DNA of 64,000 nt from CAZMMV01 sp964637035 (GTDB lineage: Bacteria; Bacillota; Clostridia; Tissierellales; Tissierellaceae): assembly GCA_964637035.1 (NCBI GenBank), contig CAZWTU010000002.1, positions 1 through 64,000 on the forward strand. The letters are read 5' to 3'. Under the pieces are notes generated by a model. It made no database searches, was not told the DNA's origin, and saw only the letters and a program-made list of their open reading frames with translations. This document shows positions 52,009 to 60,275 of the stretch, one piece after another. A program made the position numbers and the translations under genes. Each line of letters starts with the position of its first letter. The first letter of the stretch is position 1.

Positions 52009-52039
52009 AAATAAAAACCTTAATAAGGTTTTTATTTTT
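52007..52039. terminator. Bidirectional terminator between the activase and feoB
   Basis: A perfect 15-bp stem, 52007-52021 with 52025-52039, has a 3-base loop and A/T runs at both ends. Confidence 0.82.
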
Positions 52040-54188
52040 ATATAAATCCAAGCAATCTTACTGTACTAGTAAATATAAAACAAACTAAAAAACCGGCAAT
52101 AGTTGGTATCAAAAAAGATATAGCAGTCCATTTAAAACTTTGAGTCTCTTTTTGTATAGTTAAACAAGTAGTAGCACAGGGCCAATGCATTAATGTAAAC
52201 AACATTACAGATATTGCAGTTACCCAAGTCCAACCATTTTGCAATAGCAGATTTTTCAACTCCCATAAGCTATCGAACTCTAGCATACTTCCTGTAGATA
52301 GATAACTCATAATCAATATAGGTATTACTATTTCATTGGCGGGGAAACCTAAAATAAATGCCATAAGAATATATCCATCCATACCGATTAGATTAGCAAA
52401 TGGATTTAAAAAACTAGCACAATGAGCTAAAATACTAAGATCTCCAACAAATATGTTAGACATTATCCATATAATAAATCCTGCTGGTATAGCTACCATA
52501 ACAGCTCGACCCAAAACAAATAAGGTTCTATCAAGGATTGATCTAACAATTATATTACCAATCTGAGGCTTTCTGTATGGTGGTAGTTCTAAAGTAAAGT
52601 TAGAAGGAATCCCCTTAAGCATTGTGTTAGATAATATTTTAGATACAATAAAAGTCATAATTACTCCCAGTACAATTACACTTGTTAAGATCAAGGTAGA
52701 CATAATAGAATCAAAAGGTCTAGATTTACTTCCTAAAAAGAACATAGATATAATTGCTATTAATATAGGAAATCTACCATTACAAGGTACAAAATTATTA
52801 GTAATTACGGCTATAAGTCTCTCCCTAGGAGAATCTATTATTCTACATCCTATAATGCCTGCAGCATTACATCCAAAGCCCATACACATTGTTAAACCTT
52901 GTTTTCCACAGGCCTTAGCTTTCTTGAAAAAATTATCTAAGTTAAAGGCAACCCTTGGTAAATAGCCTAAGTCTTCAAGTAAGGTAAATAAGGGAAAAAA
53001 TATTGCCATAGGGGGTAACATCACAGAAATAACCCAAGCAAGAGTCCTGTAAACACCTAATACTAACATTCCATGTAACCAAGAAGGAGAATTTATCCAA
53101 TTAAGAAAATAAGTTATTTTATCTTCCAAAGCAAAAAAAACCTTGGAAAGAAGTTCAGAGGGGTAATTCGCTCCACTTATAGTTATCCAAAATACTAAGA
53201 ATAAAAGAAAAATCATAAGGGAAATCCCAAATGCCTTAGAGGTAAGGTAACTATCTATTTTCAGATTAAATTTATTGTAATCTTTATTATTAAAAGTCAC
53301 AACATCTGTGCTGATTTCTTCTCCTAAACTTATAATAGTCGAAACAGTTTTGTCACGAAATTTTTCCTGGTCCATTCCTTTTTCAATTAATTGAAGTTTT
53401 ACTTCATTGACCTTATTTACTATTGATTCTTCCTTTAAGATATTGAAAGCAAGATATTTATTTATTGAATTTAATAAAGAATTATCCCCATCTATCAACT
53501 TTAAAGCTAGCCATCTAAGATTTAATTTGTCTTTTAGGAATGGAGCTATAACTAATTCAACTTCAGAAACTGCAGTTTCTATATTCTTTTCATATATTAT
53601 TTTTATAGGATTTGTCTTTATCTTATCAAATGAAACATTTAAAACATCATCCATTAACTGGCATAAACCTTCACCTTTAAGTGCATTAGTTGCAACCACA
53701 GGAACTCCTAGTTTTTTTGATAATTGATCTAAATCTATATATATGTCCTTTTTCATTGCTTCATCCATTAAGTTAACGCATACAACTACTTTAGAAGTAA
53801 TCTCAAGAGTTTGAAGAACAAGGTTTAGGTTTCTTTCTACAGATGTAGCATCTATTATAACCACTGTTGTATCAGGATTTCCAAAACACATAAAATCCCT
53901 TGCAACTTCTTCTTCTAAAGAATTTGACATTAATGAATAGGTACCAGGAAGATCTACTAATATGAAATTTTTGTTTTTATGTGTATGTTTACCATGGGCA
54001 TTAGTTACTGTTTTTCCAGGCCAATTTCCAGTATGTTGATTTAATCCGGTCAAACTATTAAAAACAGTAGATTTGCCTACATTAGGGTTTCCACATAGGG
54101 CAACAATTTTATCATTTAAAGTTAATTTTTCAATACTAAGTTCTTTTTGCATAGATACAATATTATTTGAAACATTTTCTATATCCAT
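52038..54188 (-). CDS. feoB: Ferrous iron transport protein B
   Basis: A 716-residue ferrous iron transporter. The N-terminal G domain has the G1 motif GNPNVGKSTVFNSLTG (about 33-48), G3 DLPGTYSLMS (about 79), and G4 CVNLMDEA, then a helical spacer and a C-terminal membrane part with about eight helices including paired Gate regions (MCMGFGCNAAGIIGCRII and CATTCLTIQKE). It imports Fe2+ needed for the Fe-S-rich metabolism seen here. ATG at the complement of 54186-54188; feoA lies just upstream in the same operon. Confidence 0.96.
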   Translation of the reverse strand: MDIENVSNNIVSMQKELSIEKLTLNDKIVALCGNPNVGKSTVFNSLTGLNQHTGNWPGKTVTNAHGKHTHKNKNFILVDLPGTYSLMSNSLEEEVARDFMCFGNPDTTVVIIDATSVERNLNLVLQTLEITSKVVVCVNLMDEAMKKDIYIDLDQLSKKLGVPVVATNALKGEGLCQLMDDVLNVSFDKIKTNPIKIIYEKNIETAVSEVELVIAPFLKDKLNLRWLALKLIDGDNSLLNSINKYLAFNILKEESIVNKVNEVKLQLIEKGMDQEKFRDKTVSTIISLGEEISTDVVTFNNKDYNKFNLKIDSYLTSKAFGISLMIFLLFLVFWITISGANYPSELLSKVFFALEDKITYFLNWINSPSWLHGMLVLGVYRTLAWVISVMLPPMAIFFPLFTLLEDLGYLPRVAFNLDNFFKKAKACGKQGLTMCMGFGCNAAGIIGCRIIDSPRERLIAVITNNFVPCNGRFPILIAIISMFFLGSKSRPFDSIMSTLILTSVIVLGVIMTFIVSKILSNTMLKGIPSNFTLELPPYRKPQIGNIIVRSILDRTLFVLGRAVMVAIPAGFIIWIMSNIFVGDLSILAHCASFLNPFANLIGMDGYILMAFILGFPANEIVIPILIMSYLSTGSMLEFDSLWELKNLLLQNGWTWVTAISVMLFTLMHWPCATTCLTIQKETQSFKWTAISFLIPTIAGFLVCFIFTSTVRLLGFI

Positions 54189-54209
54189 ACTTTCACTCCT
54201 TACAATAAA

Positions 54210-54449
54210 TTATAATTTTTCCACTATAATATCAGATGCAATCTCATTTCTAAGGGCTATAACAGTCCCTCTAATGAGATATGCAATAGGGTCTCCAAAG
54301 GGACTTTTATACAATGGTGATATAATGGTATTTCTTATTAATCCTAAATCTAATAGGCGTCTTCTAATTAGGCCCTTAGAATTTAAACTTACAAGCTTAC
54401 AGCTTTCTCCTACAGGAAGTAGGCTCAGGAGCATATAATTTTTAGACAT
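54210..54449 (-). CDS. feoA: Ferrous iron transport protein A
   Basis: A 79-residue SH3-like FeoA: LLPVGESCKLVSLNSKGLIR, then RRRLLDLGLIRNTIISPLYK and a closing segment DPIAYLIRGTVIALRNEIAS. It is thought to act on FeoB at the inner face of the membrane. An in-frame start seven codons upstream is less likely: AAGGAGGT on the minus strand (complement of 54456-54463) lies ahead of the chosen ATG at the complement of 54447-54449. It precedes feoB by 21 bases. No clear Fur-type operator was found upstream. Confidence 0.92.
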   Translation of the reverse strand: MSKNYMLLSLLPVGESCKLVSLNSKGLIRRRLLDLGLIRNTIISPLYKSPFGDPIAYLIRGTVIALRNEIASDIIVEKL

Positions 54450-54696
54450 ATAAAAACCTCCTTCAAACAAAATAAATACTATCTCTTAAATAGAATATGA
54501 AAGCCCATAATAATTGTTACAAGGGGTACAAGTATGTGACATTCCATTTACAAATTAGTTACAATGCGGTAAAAACTAACAATAACCCTTAAATCTATGT
54601 TAAACTAAATTAAGAAGTAGAGTTAGTATGGGTTCTACTATTAATTAGACCTAAATATTAAATTTATTATTTGATTACAAAGGAGAGAAAATTATT

Positions 54697-55905
54697 TTGA
54701 AAAAGAAATTTTTAGCAGGAGTTGTAGCATTAAGTATTATTCTTAGTGGAAGTGCTGTATTAGCAGATGAAAACACAGAGGGATTTCAAGATGCAGTCCT
54801 TATATCAGAAAAATTGGAGGATGAAACTATACTAGATTTGTCAGATGTAGAAAGTTATTATAAAGATGGAACAAAAATGGTTCCTCTAAGAGAGGTAGCA
54901 GAAGGCATGTTAAACTTAGAAGTTAAGTGGATTAATGAGACTAGAAGTGTAGAAGTAGGAAGTGGGCCACAATGGACTTCTATTACCTTGGGAGAAAATT
55001 CATATTTCTTTGCCAGGATAGCACCTTTTAAGCTTTCTCAAGCACCAGAACTTAAAAATAGTTTAACTTATGTACCAGTAGAGTTTTTTGCCGATGTATT
55101 AAGATATGAAGTTGCTGAAAATGGAATTTTATCTGGCTTTATTAAAGCTGTGGAAAAGACAGATGAAAATACTAGATTTTTAGTAGCTGGTGATGAAAAG
55201 ACTAGTGGGGTAGATGAAATCCTATTAGCTATTATAGATGAAACCATAGTAGTTGATAAAGATGGAAACGAATTTGATGTTCAAGACCTAAAAGTTGGAA
55301 TGGGAGTAAAAGCTTTTTTACCAGAGATAATGACAATGAGTCTACCAGCTCAAGGAACAACTGATAAGCTTATAGTAGAAGGCACAGATGTCTATATAGA
55401 AGATAAAATAGATACAGAAAATGAAGAAATAAAATATCCAGCAATAGTAGGCTTAGAAGATGAACTAGATAAAGAAATAAATCATAAGATTGAAGAGTAT
55501 ATTAAAGAAATCAAGGAAAATGATTTATATAAAGATTTAAAGATGGGTTATGAGATAAATCTATTATCTGATGAAAAAATAAGCATAAGGTTTTATGGAA
55601 CTTTTGACTTTCAGGAATCTGAAAAAACGATTATAAAAAGTTTAAACTTTGATTTGGAAACTGCGGAAGAAATAAACTTCCAAAGTTATTTTGACGATAG
55701 TGAAGAATCTCAAGAAAAACTAGGAAAACTTTTACAAAAATTGGCAAAAGAACAATTGGATATGGACTTTGAAGCTGAAGGAAAACAAATATACTTCAGA
55801 GGATCAGAGCTAGTAGTATTCTACTATCCTTTGGATGATAGTGTAGTCTTCCCAGTATATCTTCATTTACCATTGGAAGATGTAAAAGGTTTAATTAGCA
55901 AATAA
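54697..55905 (+). CDS. Secreted protein with copper-amine-oxidase-like N-domain and DUF3298/RsiV-like C-domain
   Basis: A 402-residue exported protein: signal peptide about 1-23 (KKKFLAGVVALSIILSGSAV, then Ala-Asp cleavage). Residues about 50-150 resemble the copper amine oxidase N-terminal-like repeat common on clostridial surface proteins (KMVPLREVAEGMLNLEVKWI; LTYVPVEFFADVLRYEV). The C-terminal part (about 245-400) resembles DUF3298/RsiV-type domains (KYPAIVGLEDELDKEINHKI; VVFYYPLDDSVVFPVYLHLP). Role unknown; cell-surface binding or sensing is plausible. TTG 54697 follows AAAGGAGAG. Confidence 0.75.
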   Translation: MKKKFLAGVVALSIILSGSAVLADENTEGFQDAVLISEKLEDETILDLSDVESYYKDGTKMVPLREVAEGMLNLEVKWINETRSVEVGSGPQWTSITLGENSYFFARIAPFKLSQAPELKNSLTYVPVEFFADVLRYEVAENGILSGFIKAVEKTDENTRFLVAGDEKTSGVDEILLAIIDETIVVDKDGNEFDVQDLKVGMGVKAFLPEIMTMSLPAQGTTDKLIVEGTDVYIEDKIDTENEEIKYPAIVGLEDELDKEINHKIEEYIKEIKENDLYKDLKMGYEINLLSDEKISIRFYGTFDFQESEKTIIKSLNFDLETAEEINFQSYFDDSEESQEKLGKLLQKLAKEQLDMDFEAEGKQIYFRGSELVVFYYPLDDSVVFPVYLHLPLEDVKGLISK

Positions 55906-55923
55906 ATATAAATATATATATTG

Positions 55924-55958
55924 AAAGGTTGAGATTTTATTGGTCTCAATCTTTTTTT
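55924..55958 (+). terminator. Terminator of the secreted-protein gene
   Basis: An 11-bp stem (55924-55934 with 55944-55954, one G-T pair) is followed by a long T run. Confidence 0.82.
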
Positions 55959-56106
55959 ATGCCTATTAAAAGTTTAACCTAATTATAAAATCATAAATAT
56001 AATAGCTTAGTTAATTAATTTAATATTATAATTTAAATTAATGGAAGATTATTCAAATTCAAGATATAATTAGATTAATAGGTTAATGTATACTTGTAGT
56101 AAAACG
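55959..56106. other. AT-rich non-coding stretch left of the repeat region
   Basis: This is the left part of the 487-base interval 55906-56392, which also holds the preceding terminator, a palindrome, two 55-bp repeat copies and an assembly gap. No open frame with a ribosome site, RNA gene or promoter could be supported in it. Confidence 0.6.
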
Positions 56107-56141
56107 TATGGGGAAGAGACGACCAAAGGTCGACCCCACAT
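56107..56141. repeat. Palindromic element beside assembly gap 2
   Basis: CGACC (56120-56124) and GGTCG (56128-56132) form a hairpin around AAA, flanked by GGGG (56110-56113) and CCCC (56134-56137). The form resembles the GGGGCGACC-TTT-GGTCGCCCC type of small intergenic palindromes found in clostridia. It is more GC-rich than its surroundings. Confidence 0.6.
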
Positions 56142-56150
56142 ATTGATAAT

Positions 56151-56205
56151 TATGTGTTGTAGGGGCTAGCTTTGCTGGTCCGTTATTGAGAATATTTTAT
56201 AAGGG
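56151..56205 (+). repeat. 55-bp direct repeat, left copy
   Basis: Identical over 55 bases to 56306-56360 on the other side of the 100-N gap. It contains GGGCTAGC-TTT-GCTGGTCC, an 8-bp hairpin with G-T pairs similar in design to the palindrome at 56107-56141. Confidence 0.9.
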
Positions 56206-56305
56206 NNNNNNNNNNNNNNNNNNNNNNNNNNNNNNNNNNNNNNNNNNNNNNNNNNNNNNNNNNNNNNNNNNNNNNNNNNNNNNNNNNNNNNNNNNNNNNN
56301 NNNNN
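56206..56305. other. Assembly gap 2 (100 N)
   Basis: One hundred N bases lie between two identical 55-bp sequences; the true length is unknown and could be zero or an expanded repeat. Confidence 1.
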
Positions 56306-56360
56306 TATGTGTTGTAGGGGCTAGCTTTGCTGGTCCGTTATTGAGAATATTTTATAAGGG
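56306..56360 (+). repeat. 55-bp direct repeat, right copy
   Basis: Exact copy of 56151-56205. The next eight bases (56361-56368, TATGTGTT) repeat the start of the unit, hinting at a tandem array with 55-bp period. Confidence 0.9.
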
Positions 56361-56392
56361 TATGTGTTAATTGATATAAGGAGGTAGAAGTT

Positions 56393-56848
56393 ATGGTAAG
56401 AATAGCAACCTTTGATGACATAGATAGTCTTGTAGAATTGAGAATAGAATTACTTAAAGAATCAATTAACAATATTGGTAATTATGATTGGGACAAATAC
56501 TCTCAAAAATTAAAAGAATTCTATTCGGAAGGCTTATCAAATAAAAAATTTATAGCATATTTAGTAGAGGAAGACAAATACATAGTTGCTACATGTATGA
56601 TGTATTTTTATAATATTACACCATTACTTTATAATCTAGATGGTAAAATGGCACTTTTAACAGATATGTATACAATGCCAAAATATAGAAATAGGGGGTA
56701 TGGAATGAGTCTATTAAAAAGTATTATGGGACATGCCAAAGAATTAGGTTATGTAAAAGTTACTTTAAATGCTACTGATTCAGGTAGAAAGGTTTATGAG
56801 AGGTATGGTTTTAAAGATGTTAATGGAGAAATGTCATATAAGTTTTAA
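56393..56848 (+). CDS. GNAT-family N-acetyltransferase
   Basis: A 151-residue GNAT acetyltransferase: N-terminal RIATFDDIDSLVELRIELL (about 3-21), and the acetyl-CoA binding region LTDMYTMPKYRNRGYGMSLL (about 90-109; the RNRGYG turn is motif A), then VTLNATDSGRKVYERYGF (about 123-140). It transfers acetyl groups to an unknown amine. ATG 56393 follows AAGGAGG immediately after the repeat region, so the promoter may lie in or across the assembly gap. Confidence 0.88.
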   Translation: MVRIATFDDIDSLVELRIELLKESINNIGNYDWDKYSQKLKEFYSEGLSNKKFIAYLVEEDKYIVATCMMYFYNITPLLYNLDGKMALLTDMYTMPKYRNRGYGMSLLKSIMGHAKELGYVKVTLNATDSGRKVYERYGFKDVNGEMSYKF

Positions 56849-56964
56849 TGAAAAACATACTGGCTATACACAAATGATTCTGTCTTATTAAATGTAAAGC
56901 AAAATATAACAAGATTTGAAGTAAATCAGCTAGTAGTATAAAAATAATAATGGGGTGGAAAAAT

Positions 56965-57555
56965 ATGAATAAATATACAGAACTTATTATGGTAAGACAT
57001 GCTAAGGTTGAATATACACATGATGACAAAGAAAGGGCCTTATCAAAAGAAGGTAAAGAACAAGTAAAGGATGTTTTAAATATTTTAAAAAACAAAGAAA
57101 TAGATGTAATTTACTCTAGTCCTTTTATAAGGGCCATAGATACTATTAAGTCCTACGCTGAATACAGAAACTTAAAAATACATATAGTTGAAGACTTAAA
57201 AGAACGGAAGGTATCAGATCATTTTATAGATGATTTTGAAACATTTTCAATTAAACAATGGAGAGATTTTGATTATAAATTGCCATATGGTGAATCGCTT
57301 AGAGAAGTTCAAGAAAGGGCTATAAAAGCTATAGAAAAAATCATTAAGGATAATAAAGGTAAAACAATTGTGCTTGGTACACATGGCACATTTTTAGGAG
57401 TACTGTTAAACCATTATGAAAAGAGGTGTGATTATAAATTTTGGAAGAGTCTTGAAATGCCTGCAATAATATCAATAATAATAGATAGTCAAGGCCTTGT
57501 AAAAAATATTGTAGAAACAAAGCTAGATGGAGGGGCATTGATCATTACACAATGA
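56965..57555 (+). CDS. Histidine phosphatase (phosphoglycerate mutase-like)
   Basis: A 196-residue histidine phosphatase superfamily protein. The catalytic VRHAK motif (about residue 10) replaces the common RHGE, followed by ALSKEGKEQ and IYSSPFIRAIDT (about 52), and the second His in VLGTHGTFLGVLLNHY (about 137). Likely substrates are small phosphate esters such as alpha-ribazole phosphate, but none can be assigned. GGGGTGG at 56952-56958 selects ATG 56965 over the upstream ATG 56950 that overlaps it. Confidence 0.85.
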   Translation: MNKYTELIMVRHAKVEYTHDDKERALSKEGKEQVKDVLNILKNKEIDVIYSSPFIRAIDTIKSYAEYRNLKIHIVEDLKERKVSDHFIDDFETFSIKQWRDFDYKLPYGESLREVQERAIKAIEKIIKDNKGKTIVLGTHGTFLGVLLNHYEKRCDYKFWKSLEMPAIISIIIDSQGLVKNIVETKLDGGALIITQ

Positions 57556-57720
57556 ATATCAAAGAATAAAAGGGCCTTTGTATATTAGATTCTCCAGCGA
57601 GAGTATATGGGTGAATGATATTGGAAAGATTAGGAATAGAATTTCATAGAAGAAGTTAGCAATTTGTCATCACACACTAATTCATCTATTCATATTATAT
57701 ATTTGAAGGGGGAGATTAGT

Positions 57721-58203
57721 ATGTGTTATGAGAGTAGAACCAAGGCCTACGCAAGAATTAAGGGTGGTAATTTATACCCAGATTTAGGGGGGATAATATT
57801 TTTTGACGAATTAGAAGAAGGAAGCGAAGTTCATGTAGAAGTATGGGGGTTACCGGCGTATGTCCCTGGAAATGATGGCAATCAACCTATTGGGCCCCAT
57901 GGATTCCATATACATGAAAAGGGCATATGTGAAACAACTAACCCAGATAAGCCATTTGAATCAGCTGGAGGACATTATAATCCAACAAACCAACCACATG
58001 GTAATCATGCAGGGGATTTTCCCGTATTATTTTCAAATGATGGATATGGTATGATGATTTTTTTTACAGATAAATTTAAACCAGATGATGTGATAGGAAA
58101 ATCTGTAATAATTCATGAAAATCCTGATGATTACAGAAGTCAACCAGCTGGTGATGCAGGTAAACGTATTGGGTGTGGAGTAATAAGAGAGGTAAGAATA
58201 TAA
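57721..58203 (+). CDS. sodC: Cu/Zn superoxide dismutase family protein
   Basis: A 160-residue Cu/Zn SOD-like protein. Copper and zinc ligands are all visible: GPHGFHIHEKGIC, AGGHYNPTNQPHGNHAGDFP and SVIIHENPDDY; the disulfide cysteines are in GIC and GCGVI. The enzyme would dismutate superoxide. No signal peptide is present from ATG 57721 (AAGGGGGA ahead); upstream in-frame codons back to 57664 add only 19 residues without a proper export signal, so it appears cytoplasmic. Cu/Zn SOD is uncommon in strict anaerobes. Metal loading and activity cannot be judged from sequence. Confidence 0.88.
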   Translation: MCYESRTKAYARIKGGNLYPDLGGIIFFDELEEGSEVHVEVWGLPAYVPGNDGNQPIGPHGFHIHEKGICETTNPDKPFESAGGHYNPTNQPHGNHAGDFPVLFSNDGYGMMIFFTDKFKPDDVIGKSVIIHENPDDYRSQPAGDAGKRIGCGVIREVRI

Positions 58204-58230
58204 CCTAACATTTATGTTGGGTTTTGTTTT
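58202..58230 (+). terminator. Terminator of sodC
   Basis: A 10-bp stem (58202-58211 with 58214-58223, one T-G pair) is followed by a T-rich tract. Confidence 0.7.
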
Positions 58231-58245
58231 TTGAAAATTGTCTAT

Positions 58246-58292
58246 AAAACTTAATCCCAAAGAACTCATTTGTTCATTGGGATTAAGTTTTT
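58246..58292. terminator. Bidirectional terminator between sodC and the SixA-like gene
   Basis: A perfect 15-bp stem, 58246-58260 with 58277-58291, is flanked by A and T runs. Confidence 0.82.
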
Positions 58293-58298
58293 AGAATA

Positions 58299-58799
58299 CT
58301 ATTTTTCACTAATTTCTACAAAGTCACGGGTTTGTAAATACCATCTTAGTTCAGCCTTTGTTTCTCCCTCTCCTTCATCTGGAAATCTAAAACAAGCTGC
58401 AGTCCCTTTTTTAAAACGAAGAAAGGTTCCTGAAAGCTCCTGACTCCATAGTGAAAGGAAGGGTTGCTGGCCAACTATAATAGCAGTATCACCAGGTTTG
58501 ATTTCATCAATAAGTTCTCTAAGTAGGCGAACGCTTCCTCCTGTTCCAAGAAAATCTAGGTACTCTAGGTCATTGAGATCTAGTTCCTGTGATAACATTT
58601 CAGCTGTTTCTTTTGCTCTTACTTTTGGGCTAGAATAAATTTTTACATTATTGTGGGTATCTAGCATTTTTTCGAATCCTAGCACACTTTTCTTTAATAA
58701 ATTTTTCCCCCTAATTGAAAGTGATCTTAAATCGTCACTTTCGGTCTCATCCTTATCCTCTGCCATTCCATGCCTATACAATATAAGATATTTACTCAT
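58299..58799 (-). CDS. SixA-like phosphohistidine phosphatase
   Basis: A 166-residue histidine phosphatase of the SixA type: LYRHGMAED (catalytic His about residue 10), SIRGKNLLKKS, KIYSSPKVRAKETAEML (about 54-70) and IIVGQQPFLSLWSQELSG (about 108-125), where Gln replaces the usual second His of SixA (GHNP to GQQP). That change could reduce or alter catalysis. ATG at the complement of 58797-58799 has AAGGAGAG ahead. SixA removes phosphate from histidine-kinase relay proteins in E. coli; here the target is unknown. Confidence 0.8.
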   Translation of the reverse strand: MSKYLILYRHGMAEDKDETESDDLRSLSIRGKNLLKKSVLGFEKMLDTHNNVKIYSSPKVRAKETAEMLSQELDLNDLEYLDFLGTGGSVRLLRELIDEIKPGDTAIIVGQQPFLSLWSQELSGTFLRFKKGTAACFRFPDEGEGETKAELRWYLQTRDFVEISEK

Positions 58800-58985
58800 A
58801 TACGACTCTCCTTTTTAAAATAAAGTTTGTATTAAGGATATTACCCATTTTCACATAAAAAAACCAGGCTAATCAAAAATTTAAATCTTTATCTTGGAAT
58901 AATCTAAAATCTAATTATTTATTCCTTGTTTATTCAATGAAAATACTAAGGAATAAATAAGGAAATGGATTAAAATATTCCTATA

Positions 58986-58994
58986 TGATAAAAT
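58986..58994 (+). promoter_or_regulatory. Extended -10 element ahead of dinB
   Basis: TG-A-TAAAAT lies about 50 bases before the dinB start region; no clear -35 or LexA-type operator was identified nearby. The rest of the 58800-59043 interval is AT-rich with no gene. Confidence 0.4.
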
Positions 58995-59043
58995 ATACTT
59001 ATTAAGTAGTAAAGAGGTGACAGACATTAAAGATTTAAATAGG

Positions 59044-60099
59044 ATGGAAAGACTTAACATCATCCATGTTGATATGGATGCTTTTTATGCTTCTGTTGAA
59101 GAACACGACAATCCAAAATTAAAAGGATTACCTGTAATAGTAGGTGGGTCAAGTAATCATGGTGTAGTAACTACTGCAAACTATGAAGCCAGAAAATATG
59201 GAGTTCATTCTGCTATGCCTATTTTTATGGCTAAGAAAAAATGCCCTCATGGCTGTTATGTACCCGGGCGAATGAATAGGTACCAGGAAGTTTCTATGGA
59301 GGTATATAATATATTACAAAAATTTACAGATTTAATTGAGAGGGTTTCTATTGACGAATCTTATTTGGATATCTCTAATATAGATATGGAACCTTTAGCC
59401 CTAGTTAATGAGATAACAGATAAAGTCCTAAAAGAAACTGGATTGACTATGTCAGTAGGTATATCATATAATAAATTCCTAGCTAAATTAGCTTCTGATT
59501 GGAATAAACCTGCTGGTATCACACAAATATCTATGGATATGGTGCCAGAAATATTGTTGCCATTGTCTATTAAAAAAGTACATGGATTAGGACCTAAGTC
59601 CGCTATAAAGTTAAATAATATTGGAATATATACTATCGAAGATTTGTTACAGCTTTCTCAGGAATTTTTAGTAGAACTTCTTGGGAAATTAGGCAAAGAG
59701 GTCTATGATAGAATAAGGGGTATAGATGATAGAACAGTAAATACAACAAGGGAAAGAAAATCCTTAGGTATAGAACGAACATTTGAAGAGGATACAAAGG
59801 ATAGAAGTGTACTTATGGAATACTTAAGAATTTTTTCTATAGAATTATCCCAAGAACTTAAATATAAAAAGATACATGGTAGAACAATTACATTAAAAGT
59901 GAAAGATGCAAATTTCAAAACTCAAACTAGAAGCAAAACATTAATGAGTCATATAAGTTCTTTTGATGATATCTTTGAAGTTGCTACTTCTTTATTGGAT
60001 GAATTAGATATAAAATTTAATATTAGATTACTTGGATTAACTGCGTCAAATTTAATATCTCTAGATCTAAAACAATTATCTTTTTTTGATGATAATTAA
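59044..60099 (+). CDS. dinB: DNA polymerase IV (Y family)
   Basis: Translesion polymerase, 351 residues from ATG 59044. Palm motifs: IIHVDMDAFYASVE (first catalytic aspartates) and RVSIDESYLDIS (Asp-Glu pair); YEARKYGVHSAMP and SVGISYNKFLAKLASDWNKP are typical of DinB. A helix-hairpin-helix thumb (KVHGLGPKSAIKLNNIGIYT) and little-finger domain follow. The protein ends QLSFFDDN, resembling a beta-clamp-binding tail. The start is ambiguous: GTG 59017 overlaps AAAGAGGTG, which itself looks like the ribosome site, while ATG 59044 lacks a strong one. Confidence 0.93.
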   Translation: MERLNIIHVDMDAFYASVEEHDNPKLKGLPVIVGGSSNHGVVTTANYEARKYGVHSAMPIFMAKKKCPHGCYVPGRMNRYQEVSMEVYNILQKFTDLIERVSIDESYLDISNIDMEPLALVNEITDKVLKETGLTMSVGISYNKFLAKLASDWNKPAGITQISMDMVPEILLPLSIKKVHGLGPKSAIKLNNIGIYTIEDLLQLSQEFLVELLGKLGKEVYDRIRGIDDRTVNTTRERKSLGIERTFEEDTKDRSVLMEYLRIFSIELSQELKYKKIHGRTITLKVKDANFKTQTRSKTLMSHISSFDDIFEVATSLLDELDIKFNIRLLGLTASNLISLDLKQLSFFDDN

Positions 60100-60275
60100 A
60101 TCGATTAAATTTTAAGAATATATTATAATTTATGAGCCCTCTATACTATTTATAAATTGGAGTATATTGTTATATAAGTATTTAACAGGGTATATATATT
60201 GTGATAAAAAAGGACTTTCTCAAGGTAAAATCATACTTTAGTTAGCCCTTTTAATTATTTTGGGAGGATTGGTTT

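Noticed and set aside
54073..54438. Plus-strand frame opposite the feoB start and feoA
   Set aside because: It overlaps two strongly supported genes on the other strand and lacks a ribosome site.
56151..56360. CRISPR-like array at the repeated 55-bp units
   Set aside because: The repeats directly adjoin or flank an N gap with no spacers visible, and there are no cas genes.
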